From A37T11 sp964546645 (GTDB lineage: Bacteria > Bacteroidota > Bacteroidia > Sphingobacteriales > Sphingobacteriaceae): a stretch of 11,528 nt of DNA. Made by a program: the position numbers and the translations under genes. Every line of letters begins with the position of its first letter. Position 1 is the stretch's first letter. Below, piece by piece: positions 4,538 through 11,528 of the stretch. The notes below the pieces were generated by a model. The model made no database searches and was not told the origin of the DNA. It worked only from the letters and a program-made list of their open reading frames with translations. Location: the NCBI GenBank assembly GCA_964546645.1, contig CAZJKM010000090.1, forward strand, positions 1-11,528, read 5' to 3'.

Positions 4538-7096
4538 ATGAGGTCAAGACGCGAATTTATAAAGAGTACGATGCTGTTATCCGGTGTTGCCGGATTATCA
4601 GGGATTATACCACCCTCTATACAGCGTGCACTGGCGATCAATCCGGCACCAGGCAGCACGTACCTGGATGCGGAGCATGTGGTAATCCTGATGCAGGAAA
4701 ACCGATCATTTGATCATTGCTTTGGTTCATTGCAGGGCGTCAGGGGGTTCAATGATCCCCGTGCATTCCGGCTGGCCAATGGCAACCCCGTATGGTACCA
4801 GACGAATAAAGCCGGCAAAACATTTGCCCCGTTTCGATTGAATATCCGCGATACGAAAGCAACTTGGATGGGCAGTTTACCCCATTCGCGTGCATCCCAG
4901 ACCGATGCGTATCATAAAGGGCTGCACGATGAATGGCTGAACGCCTGTGCCCACAGAAATGAAAAATATGCATCCATGCCGCTCACCATGGGCTATCACA
5001 ACCGGAACGACCTTCCTTTCAACTATGCCATGGCCGATGCATTTACCATATGCGACCAGAACTTCTGCTCTGCTTTGACCAGCACCTGGCCAAACCGGCA
5101 TTATCTCTGGACGGGCACGATCCGGAATGAGCAGCACCCGGCGTCGCGGGCCCGTATCCGTAACGATCTGGCATTCGGCGAAGCTCTTTGGCGTACTTTC
5201 CCCGAACGCCTGGAGGATAACGATATTTCCTGGCGCATCTATCAGAATGACCTGACCTGCGGCGGCGGTTATGAAGCGGACGAGCGGTCGTGGCTTACGA
5301 ACTTTACCTGCAATCCGCTGGAGTACTACAAGCAGTTTAACGTAAAATTTTCAGACCGGTATGTGAAAAGCCTGCAACAACAGGTTGAAACGCTACCTAC
5401 CGAGATCAGGGAAATTGAACAAAAACTGAACGGCTCAGTAACGGGAAGTAAGGACTTAGAAAAACTTAACAAGGACTTAGTTAACAAACGGAATGCTCTT
5501 ATTTCGGCGAACGAAGAACTTTCGATATGGACGGAAGCAAATTTTTCCCGTCTCTCTCCACGCGAAAAGAACCTGTATGAAAAGGCGTTTACCACCAATA
5601 AAGAAGACCCGGATTATCGCCTGATCACAGAAATGCAATTCATGGACGGGAACACTGAACGCAGCATGACGCTCCCTAAAGGCGATATTCTGCACCGTTT
5701 CCGGGCAGATGTACGGGAAGGAAAGCTGCCTGCCGTTTCCTGGATCGTGCCTCCTGCGCGTTTTTCAGATCATCCCAGTTCTCCGTGGTACGGCGCGTGG
5801 TATGTCTCTGAAGTGCTCGATATCCTGACCCAAAATCCGGAAGTATGGAAAAAAACCATTTTTATCCTTACGTATGACGAGAACGATGGATATTTTGACC
5901 ATATCCCGCCGTTCGTATCCCCCGATCCGACGAGAGAAAATGCCGGAAAAGTATCGGCAGGTATAGACCCTGCCATCGAATACATCCCGCTGGAGCAGGA
6001 ATTATCATTCGGGATCAGTGCGAAAGACGCCCGTGGCGGGCAGATCGGCCTCGGCTACCGTGTTCCGATGATCATTGCCTCCCCCTGGAGCCGTGGCGGC
6101 AGGGTCAATTCGCAGGTTTTTGACCATACGTCCAGTCTGCAGTTCCTGGAAAAGTTTCTCAGCAGGAAATCCGGCAAAGAGATCAGAGAGGATAATATCA
6201 GTGCCTGGCGGCGTACCGTATGTGGCGATCTGACGTCCGTTTTTGCTGCCTATCAGCCGGATAAAATGGACGCTGACCATTTCCTGAAGAAAGAGCCGTT
6301 TGTTGAATCCATTTACAATGCCCAATTCCGGCAGGATCCGGATGCCTTCCGGGAGATTCTCCCTGCTGAAATAGCGAAGGGAAAGATGTCCCGTCCGGAG
6401 GAATGGACCCTTCCTGAACAGGAGAAAGGTGTCCGGCCATCCTGCGCCCTCCCCTACGAGCTGTTTGCGGACAGCAACCCCGGATCCGGGGGAAAAACAG
6501 TTGAACTGGTACTGAAAGCCGGTCGCGATCTTTTTGGTGCCCGTGCCGCCGGTGCTCCTTTTGCCGTGTACACTCCGGTTGCTTACCGGGAGGAAGGCCG
6601 GGAAGGCGGATACCAGACCATGCAGAACCGGCAATATGCAGTAGCCCCGGGAGATGAATTATCCGACAGCTGGGATATGGAAGCGTTTCAGCACGGCAGC
6701 TATCACCTGCGTGTATACGGGCCTAACGGCTTTTTCAGGGAATTTACCGGCAGCAGGCAGGACCCTCCCCTGTCTGTCTATTGCCACTATGAGTACGCAC
6801 AAGGCCAACCGGCGGCGTTGAGCGGAAATGTGTTACTGAGTGTGTATAATAATGACCCGGAAAAACGGATCGTCCTTGAACTGACCGATGAATCCATGGG
6901 AAAACCGGTGACCAGGGAGCAAGAGATCCTGCCCGGAAGCCATCTCGACCTGCCGGTTAACTTAAAACAATCCTTTGGCTGGTATGTGGTCTCCCTCCGG
7001 GCGAAAGGATACCCGGCCTTCCTTAAACAATACGCCGGCCGGGTTGAAACCGGCAAGGAAAGCTATACGGACCCCGTTATGGGCCGCGTTGTTTAG
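4538..7096 (+). CDS. Tat-exported phosphocholine-type phospholipase C
   Basis: The enzyme is predicted to hydrolyse phosphatidylcholine or sphingomyelin-type lipids outside the cytoplasm, releasing phosphocholine. The protein has 852 residues. An N-terminal twin-arginine signal SRREFIK (3-9) with a hydrophobic stretch to about residue 24 ends near ALA (31-33). The phosphoesterase domain (about 45-540) has HVVILMQENRSFDH (47-60), CDQNFCSALTSTWPNR (172-187) with T183 at the expected nucleophile position, TYDENDGYFDHIPP (445-458) and FDHTSSLQFLEKFL (528-541). A charged stretch at about 275-335 is probably coiled coil. Two tandem C-terminal beta domains of the DUF756 type follow (about 635-740 and 743-835). 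The reading frame is intact. A lipoprotein gene begins 36 bp downstream on the same strand. The family is clear; the exact head-group preference cannot be read from sequence. Confidence 0.92.
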   Translation: MRSRREFIKSTMLLSGVAGLSGIIPPSIQRALAINPAPGSTYLDAEHVVILMQENRSFDHCFGSLQGVRGFNDPRAFRLANGNPVWYQTNKAGKTFAPFRLNIRDTKATWMGSLPHSRASQTDAYHKGLHDEWLNACAHRNEKYASMPLTMGYHNRNDLPFNYAMADAFTICDQNFCSALTSTWPNRHYLWTGTIRNEQHPASRARIRNDLAFGEALWRTFPERLEDNDISWRIYQNDLTCGGGYEADERSWLTNFTCNPLEYYKQFNVKFSDRYVKSLQQQVETLPTEIREIEQKLNGSVTGSKDLEKLNKDLVNKRNALISANEELSIWTEANFSRLSPREKNLYEKAFTTNKEDPDYRLITEMQFMDGNTERSMTLPKGDILHRFRADVREGKLPAVSWIVPPARFSDHPSSPWYGAWYVSEVLDILTQNPEVWKKTIFILTYDENDGYFDHIPPFVSPDPTRENAGKVSAGIDPAIEYIPLEQELSFGISAKDARGGQIGLGYRVPMIIASPWSRGGRVNSQVFDHTSSLQFLEKFLSRKSGKEIREDNISAWRRTVCGDLTSVFAAYQPDKMDADHFLKKEPFVESIYNAQFRQDPDAFREILPAEIAKGKMSRPEEWTLPEQEKGVRPSCALPYELFADSNPGSGGKTVELVLKAGRDLFGARAAGAPFAVYTPVAYREEGREGGYQTMQNRQYAVAPGDELSDSWDMEAFQHGSYHLRVYGPNGFFREFTGSRQDPPLSVYCHYEYAQGQPAALSGNVLLSVYNNDPEKRIVLELTDESMGKPVTREQEILPGSHLDLPVNLKQSFGWYVVSLRAKGYPAFLKQYAGRVETGKESYTDPVMGRVV

Positions 7097-7132
7097 TATG
7101 TTCGGACAGAATGTGTATCTTGCACGCCGTTT

Positions 7133-8086
7133 ATGCAGCAAATCGTCACGACAAGGTGTATGGGCACGGCTATGGTGCTGGGAGTAATCCTGATGGCGGC
7201 TTGTACCCAGCGGCAGCCGGCCTCGAACCCAGGAACACCCGATCCGGACCGGCCTCTTTTTGAACCGATCGCCGGCACCGACTTTTTTGAGGTTCGGCGC
7301 TCATTTGATAATGGACTGGCCTTTGATACCATCGGGTTTGAACAGGAGCCACAATGGCATGTCAATTTTGTGAACAATGATTCGGTGCTTATTTACAGTC
7401 CGGACAGCGGCGCGATGCTTGGTTACCCTATTTACTTTGACCACGACTCCATCTTCCACTTCGGACGGGAGTGGTTCCGGGTGCGGAGTCTGGAAAAAGA
7501 CAGTCTCCTGCTGCAGCGGCTGACCGTGCAGAACCTTCGGGTAAAAGAAGCGCGTTCCAATGTATACATGAAACTTTACTCCGGGCATTATATCCGTGAT
7601 ACCCTGAAAACCAGCGTGGAGGAATTGCGGAAGCCCCGGCGCATCGATACCCTGTTTATACAGTGGAAAGCGGGTCGTGCCAACCGGAATCCCAAAAACA
7701 TTGACAGTGCCTTCTCCGCGCGGCAACCGGTGCAGCTGATCAGCAAAAATCCGAACATCATTGTAAAACGCAGGGAACCGGACGAAGCGGAGCGTATCGG
7801 TAAATCGGCCGCTTATGCCTATCTGTATCCGGAGTTCCAGATCGACATAAAGAATGCGTACAAAGATTTTTCACATACGTTTTCCGTACTGGTGGATGAC
7901 AAAAGAAACGTGCATCTGGGTAAGTTTAATGTGATGCCGGAGTTTGAAGAGTCGCGTCGTAAAATACTTAACAGCATTATTGATGGTTATCTGGAAAAGT
8001 GGCTGGATATCCGGCCCGGCACCACACTGGGCATTCCGCACACCACCCTCATTCTTCTCAATGTACGCGGAAAAAGCGGGGAATGA
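7133..8086 (+). CDS. Lipoprotein of unknown function
   Basis: The protein has 317 residues and a lipoprotein signal: a hydrophobic segment GTAMVLGVIL followed by lipobox LMAAC with the lipidated Cys at residue 24. Met10 (7160) is an alternative start that keeps the signal. The mature part is rich in charged residues and alternates short beta-like segments. Its C-terminal part (about 235-310, with PEFEESRRKI and PGTTLGIPHTTLILL) loosely recalls the TonB C-terminal fold, but this is a weak impression. I do not recognise the family. It starts 36 bp after the phospholipase stop, with an imperfect TATCTTGC (7116-7123) in the gap, so it could be cotranscribed or have its own weak promoter. The next gene's likely start follows 74 bp after its stop. 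Confidence 0.75.
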   Translation: MQQIVTTRCMGTAMVLGVILMAACTQRQPASNPGTPDPDRPLFEPIAGTDFFEVRRSFDNGLAFDTIGFEQEPQWHVNFVNNDSVLIYSPDSGAMLGYPIYFDHDSIFHFGREWFRVRSLEKDSLLLQRLTVQNLRVKEARSNVYMKLYSGHYIRDTLKTSVEELRKPRRIDTLFIQWKAGRANRNPKNIDSAFSARQPVQLISKNPNIIVKRREPDEAERIGKSAAYAYLYPEFQIDIKNAYKDFSHTFSVLVDDKRNVHLGKFNVMPEFEESRRKILNSIIDGYLEKWLDIRPGTTLGIPHTTLILLNVRGKSGE

Positions 8087-8160
8087 TTTTCAACAAAGGC
8101 CCGGTTTTTGCTTTCTTCGGTAAGAACATCATGCCGAATAGGTATACTAAAAAGCAAAAC

Positions 8161-8931
8161 ATGAGACTACTATTTTTCCTTTCGGCTGTTTTTCTGTTAA
8201 CAGGATGCAGCCGCTACTATTATCAGCCCAATTCAGTAAATGCACCGATGCTGACGGAAAAGAATGACCTGAATGTGGTGGTGAACGGTACGTGGGGTGA
8301 TGATGACGTAAACGGCAGCGTAGCTAAGAACCATGTAGTGAATGTACAGGCGGCGTATTCGCCGGTTAATTATGTTGGCATCATTGGTGGATACAGCGGT
8401 TACGGCTATAACATACAGAATGATCCGGACCCGAGTACCGGCCGTGTGGATGCTTCCGCCTCACTTCTTGAAATAGGTGTCGGGGGTTATTATCCCGTAT
8501 ACCGGATCCGGGAGGGGATGACATTGGTTGCGGATGCTTATGCCGGATTCGGTGGCGGCAGCCTGAAAAGCGATGTCAATTTGGACGTAAACCGGTTGTT
8601 TGTACAACCCGGATTCAGCCTGCGGACGCCGTTTGCAGACTTGGGTCTGCATGGTCGCATCTCTGGTATGAAGTTCAGTAACCTCGATCCGAAAGGAATG
8701 CCGGAAAGTTATCTGGAGGACCGCAACCTGACGAATATTGAAGATGGGCGAACCTTTTTCTTTGAGCCGGCACTCACCATTCGTGGCGGTTATAAGTTTA
8801 TCAAGTTCCAGTTCCAGCATGTATGGAGCAACCCGATGAAAGATATTGCTTGGAACCATAGCGATAACATCACAACCATCGGCTTGTTTTTTTCCGTGGA
8901 CGATCTGATGCGGTTCCGGGACGGCCGATAA
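8161..8931 (+). CDS. Predicted outer-membrane beta-strand-rich lipoprotein
   Basis: The protein has 256 residues. Its signal is MRLLFFLSAVFLLTGC, with lipobox LTGC and Cys at residue 16. ATG 8131 would also give a good signal with a longer basic n-region, and the frame is open from 7999, but 8161 gives the most compact lipoprotein signal. The mature part opens with YYYQPNSVNAPMLTEKNDL and then has alternating Gly- and aromatic-rich stretches such as GIIGGYSGYGYN, EIGVGGYYPVY, VADAYAGFGGG and FFFEPALTIRGGYKF. These resemble strands of a small outer-membrane barrel, as in Bacteroidota porin-like hypotheticals. Function is unknown. It ends only 10 bp from the convergent pcm stop, with no terminator between. 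Confidence 0.75.
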   Translation: MRLLFFLSAVFLLTGCSRYYYQPNSVNAPMLTEKNDLNVVVNGTWGDDDVNGSVAKNHVVNVQAAYSPVNYVGIIGGYSGYGYNIQNDPDPSTGRVDASASLLEIGVGGYYPVYRIREGMTLVADAYAGFGGGSLKSDVNLDVNRLFVQPGFSLRTPFADLGLHGRISGMKFSNLDPKGMPESYLEDRNLTNIEDGRTFFFEPALTIRGGYKFIKFQFQHVWSNPMKDIAWNHSDNITTIGLFFSVDDLMRFRDGR

Positions 8932-8941
8932 TAAATGGCTC

Positions 8942-9664
8942 TTATGGATTGTCTTTTTGGCGGGTAAATGGCACAAAGCGGACGGGCGAAAGATGGGTTT
9001 TCCGGATTTTTCCGTTCCGCTTCTCTACCAGCATCAGTGTTTGTATGGTGGAAGGTTCTCCTACGGGTATCACCATCCGGCCGCCCTCTTTCAGTTGGGC
9101 GATCAGCGGTGGAGGGATGTTTTCGGGGGCCGCCGTAACAATAATGGCATCGAATGGGGCTTTTTCTTCCAAGCCGTTGTATCCATCGCCAATGATCAGG
9201 TGGATGTTATCGTATCCCAGTTCTTTAAGCAGCCGACCGGTTTGTTCTCCCAGTTCCCGGACAATTTCTATGGTGTATACTTCTTTGACAATTTTAGCTA
9301 ATACTGCAGCCTGGTATCCTGAACCCGCGCCGATTTCCAGTATACGGTCTCCCGGCTTGGGGCGGAGCAACTCGGTCATGGTTGCAACCATGAAAGGCTG
9401 GGATATTGTCTGTCCGTAGCCGATCGGCAGGGGCATGTCATCGTAAGCCCGGTTTCGCTGCAGTGCCGGGACAAATAAGTGCCGCGGAATTTTGCGCATG
9501 GCATCAAGGGTGGAACGATGGGCGATTCCTCGTGCTTCCAGCTGCTCGCGGACCATCGTCTCGCGAAGCTGTTCATATGACTGGGCCATTGTCATCGGCA
9601 TAGTACCCACAGTAAACAGATAAAGGAGTGTTCTGACTAATGAATTGGGCGAAAATCTCCTCAT
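8942..9664 (-). CDS. pcm: Protein-L-isoaspartate O-methyltransferase, exported form
   Basis: Pcm repairs damaged proteins by methylating L-isoaspartyl residues with S-adenosylmethionine. The protein has 240 residues. Family motifs are the substrate-side GYGQTISQPFMVA (82-94) and the AdoMet-binding LEIGAGSGYQAAVLA (109-123), followed by acidic E133 in YTIEIV. DAIIVTAAPENIPP (172-185) and VRFVPF (228-233) complete the fold. It carries an extra N-terminal segment of about 27 residues, Arg-rich then hydrophobic (LVRTLLYLFTVG) and ending near MTMAQS, that looks like a signal peptide or membrane anchor. This suggests activity in the periplasm. The start is ATG 9664-9662. A strong -7 element lies at 9715-9722. 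Confidence 0.93.
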   Translation of the reverse strand: MRRFSPNSLVRTLLYLFTVGTMPMTMAQSYEQLRETMVREQLEARGIAHRSTLDAMRKIPRHLFVPALQRNRAYDDMPLPIGYGQTISQPFMVATMTELLRPKPGDRILEIGAGSGYQAAVLAKIVKEVYTIEIVRELGEQTGRLLKELGYDNIHLIIGDGYNGLEEKAPFDAIIVTAAPENIPPPLIAQLKEGGRMVIPVGEPSTIQTLMLVEKRNGKIRKTHLSPVRFVPFTRQKDNP

Positions 9665-9714
9665 TCCTTACAACATTTCTTAAACAATCCGGGTTTTTCA
9701 CAAATCTTCTTATC

Positions 9715-9722
9715 CAAAGTTA
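9715..9722 (-). promoter_or_regulatory. Bacteroidota-type -7 element of pcm
   Basis: The minus strand reads TAACTTTG, a full match to TAnnTTTG, about 50 bp before the pcm start. No clear -33 element is seen. Transcription would start near 9708, giving a leader of about 45 bases. Confidence 0.45.
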
Positions 9723-9882
9723 TGTTTTTCTCTAACATGTGATTGTTTTTTTTTCGTTTCATGTGCAATGGGATGATCAGCTTAGGTGTTTAACGATGCA
9801 CTTTTTTGAATCGGAGACACACCCTTTTGAACGGGCAAAATAGGGTCTATGATATAGAAAGCAGGTAACTGTTGCCATTGTT

Positions 9883-10995
9883 TCAATGCACGGTTTCGTC
9901 GAGCTGTTCCAGCAAAAGAAGGTAAGGAGCGTGCAGGTGGTGGATGAATATCTCCGTTGTATTGTCGGGATAGTATTTGTAATAGTCTTCATCCGGCAGA
10001 AGAACGATGGTCCTTCCGGTACGCACATAATGGTTGCTATTATAATACAAGGGAGGGATATAGCCTTCAACTTGTTCCTGCACCATCTTAGACGTCATTT
10101 TGCCCAGGTATTTCTCGTAATTTTTCTGGGCACGGAGTGTCGGCCTGCTCAGTTTGTTATACACTTGTTTCAGTGCCAGCCTTTTCAGGAATTTTTGCTT
10201 TTTAATCATCATCTCTGCATTGACAAAAGGATTGACTGTATTGAAATCTTTTAGTGTTTGGATGGACATCGGCACTTCGGGGACCCAGTCTGCAGTATTG
10301 ACCACATTGAAAGCCCACCCTCCTTGGGTCTTGGCTTCATAGTCATAGGCATAATATAAATTGCCGGGCTTGGGTGCTGCAGAACAATACGTTTTAAAGC
10401 GAATATTCTTAGGAATGACGCCGTCTTGTTGCAGTTGGTAAAGGTAAGAGGTCAGCAGAAACGAAATGCCCCCTCCTTGGCTATGTCCCACAATCAGGAA
10501 ATCTTTGTAGCCCAGTTCATAGAGTTCCTGTATTTTGGGCACGATTTCCTTTGATAAGTATGCGGTGCTCAGTAACCATCCTACATGTACCGCAGCATTG
10601 GAATCTGATGCCAGGTTATAAGTAAATATATCAGCACCATTGAGTTGTAAACGACCTTTTGCTGGCACCATTGCCGCGTACAAATTCGCCAGCCAGCTCT
10701 CTGCTTTCCGGGTGGTACCCCGTATGCTGATAGCCGCTACCTTATTGTCCGCTACCCACAAGTCCCAAAGGTTGTCCAAACCAATCGGTTTCGACTGATA
10801 TATCATCCTGAAGTACGCCGGTTCGGGAAATTTACTGTAATACACGGAATCGGCTGTTGTCCTCGCCGATATAAGCATCAACTCTTTAAACTCTTTTTTT
10901 TGAAAGCCGGGCTTTAATTGCTGTGACCGTGCTATAGTGCCGGCTGTGCCGATAAACAATAGTATAAAAAAAGCTTTTATCCATATTTGATTCAT
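9883..10995 (-). CDS. Exported class 3 lipase-like serine hydrolase
   Basis: The protein has 370 residues. It starts MNQIWIKAFFILLFIG with a signal peptide likely cut near ARS (22-24). ATG 11022 would add nine residues before the signal and is less likely. The fold is alpha/beta hydrolase: the segment around SIRGTT (90-95) is the usual oxyanion region of class 3 lipases, LIVGHSQGG (167-175) holds nucleophile S172, NTADWVPEVP (233-242) offers D236, and HLHAPY (353-358) offers H355. All three catalytic positions are present and in the right order. Predicted to hydrolyse acylglycerols or other esters in the periplasm or outside the cell; the substrate is unknown. It is transcribed away from the right edge, with about 220 bp to the pcm start and no clear terminator. 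Confidence 0.88.
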   Translation of the reverse strand: MNQIWIKAFFILLFIGTAGTIARSQQLKPGFQKKEFKELMLISARTTADSVYYSKFPEPAYFRMIYQSKPIGLDNLWDLWVADNKVAAISIRGTTRKAESWLANLYAAMVPAKGRLQLNGADIFTYNLASDSNAAVHVGWLLSTAYLSKEIVPKIQELYELGYKDFLIVGHSQGGGISFLLTSYLYQLQQDGVIPKNIRFKTYCSAAPKPGNLYYAYDYEAKTQGGWAFNVVNTADWVPEVPMSIQTLKDFNTVNPFVNAEMMIKKQKFLKRLALKQVYNKLSRPTLRAQKNYEKYLGKMTSKMVQEQVEGYIPPLYYNSNHYVRTGRTIVLLPDEDYYKYYPDNTTEIFIHHLHAPYLLLLEQLDETVH

Positions 10996-11032
10996 ACATA
11001 ACCTGTTTTTGGCACCAATCATTGGTTAATAG

Positions 11033-11040
11033 CTAAATTA
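11033..11040 (-). promoter_or_regulatory. Possible -7 element of the lipase gene
   Basis: The minus strand reads TAATTTAG, 7 of 8 matches to TAnnTTTG, with no clear -33. If real, it gives a leader of about 30 bases to ATG 10995 and almost none to ATG 11022, supporting the shorter protein. Confidence 0.25.
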
Positions 11041-11149
11041 CAAAAAAATTAATTTAATTTGGTATTACCGGATAGGGTAAGGCAAACAACTTTGTTTCGC
11101 CTGTTATCCAATATCGTTACCTTTATGCTTGAATGACGTTATCATCTTC

Positions 11150-11175
11150 TGTATTGCGTATCTGTACGCAATACA
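11150..11175. repeat. Perfect inverted repeat, hairpin
   Basis: TGTATTGCGTA (11150-11160) is the exact reverse complement of TACGCAATACA (11165-11175), separated by TCTG. No T-run follows directly on either strand, so it is more likely a protein-binding site or an RNA hairpin than an intrinsic terminator. Confidence 0.6.
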
Positions 11176-11200
11176 CTTTGTTTGAGCAAAAGCTTGGTAT

Positions 11201-11247
11201 AAAAAAGAGAAGAGGGGCCGTCTCGTTATTTTTGAGACGGCCCCTCT
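11201..11247 (-). terminator. Strong Rho-independent terminator, minus-strand reading
   Basis: A perfect 14-bp stem pairs 11211-11224 with 11234-11247 (AGAGGGGCCGTCTC and its complement) around a 9-base loop. On the minus strand the stem is followed by CTTTTTTAT, the expected U-tract. It would end a transcript entering from the right edge. On the plus strand no T-run follows. Confidence 0.8.
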
Positions 11248-11528
11248 GTTGTAGACTTGATGGGGAAAATTACGAAACATTTTACGGATGATTTGCGTAG
11301 GTTGGTCGGTTAACCTTCATTAATTGGGGCTATAAACAACTTTCAACTATTCCGGATGTGCGGACAAGGTGTATACAAAGCCTATGGAAGCCGTAATCAT
11401 TCAGTTTTTATGCTAGCCCATTCTATTGCAGTAAATTTGAAAAGAAGTAACAGATCAGTATGGGAGGTGAATGCCCCCTAAATAAAAACAGGCCTTTTAA
11501 GATTAATGCCAATCGTCTTAAATAACAC
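11248..11528. other. Right-edge region without a convincing gene
   Basis: I see no complete coding sequence, RNA gene or clear promoter here. On the minus strand a frame entering from the edge ends at TAG 11480-11478 after 16 codons, reading LFKTIGINLKRPVFI at its end. This could be the last codons of a gene to the right, possibly a transposase tail by its basic, hydrophobic end, but 16 codons are too few to judge. Confidence 0.3.

Noticed and set aside
6005..6634. 209-residue minus-strand frame
   Set aside because: It is antisense to the conserved phospholipase C coding region, whose motifs are unambiguous; a long shadow frame caused by the GC-rich third positions.
8461..8976. 171-residue minus-strand frame
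   Set aside because: It is antisense to the beta-rich lipoprotein and overlaps the pcm end; no protein-like motifs.
9665..9882. Terminator for the lipase gene
   Set aside because: Only weak short stems such as CCC/GGG around TTTTGAAC are present, without a convincing U-tract.

Overview
The window looks like a chromosomal segment of a Bacteroidota bacterium, probably of the Chitinophaga type. The order-level guess is inference. The phylum call rests on several things seen in the sequence. Start regions carry TAnnTTTG (-7) elements in place of the E. coli -10, and clear Shine-Dalgarno sequences are mostly absent. YbeY has an Asp at its third metal-ligand position. There is a long Tat-exported phosphocholine-type phospholipase C, and several lipoproteins have typical lipoboxes.

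Layout. Positions 1-3591 are a minus-strand block: ybeY, a small NAD(P)-binding oxidoreductase, an Uup-type ABC-F ATPase, and the first 167 codons of mnmG, which runs off the left edge. The oxidoreductase and uup overlap by four bases. The 59-bp gap between uup and mnmG is almost filled by two parS-like palindromes, so this may be a ParB loading site in the origin-proximal part of the chromosome. At 3671-3744 there is a plus-strand tRNA-Pro(GGG) with its own promoter and a strong intrinsic terminator.

Positions 3786-4537 have no intact gene but are unusual. Directly beyond the tRNA terminator lies a minus-strand reading frame that looks like a gene fragment. Next come a perfect 36-bp palindrome and a run of GTTGATCAAC palindromes spaced in multiples of 21 bp. 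A second short minus-strand reading frame follows.

Positions 4538-8931 are a plus-strand cluster of exported proteins: the phospholipase C, an unrecognised lipoprotein, and a lipoprotein predicted to be rich in beta strands. The lipoprotein gene converges tail to tail, 10 bp apart, on a minus-strand pcm whose product has an N-terminal export signal. Further right is a minus-strand exported class 3 lipase. The last 500 bases hold two hairpins, one a probable terminator for a gene entering from the right, and no convincing complete gene.

The left block serves translation and RNA maturation (MnmG, YbeY, tRNA-Pro, Uup). The right block is envelope or secreted biology, with two predicted lipid hydrolases, a periplasmic protein-repair methyltransferase and two lipoproteins. 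The least explained signals are the parS pair and the phased palindrome array upstream of the phospholipase gene.
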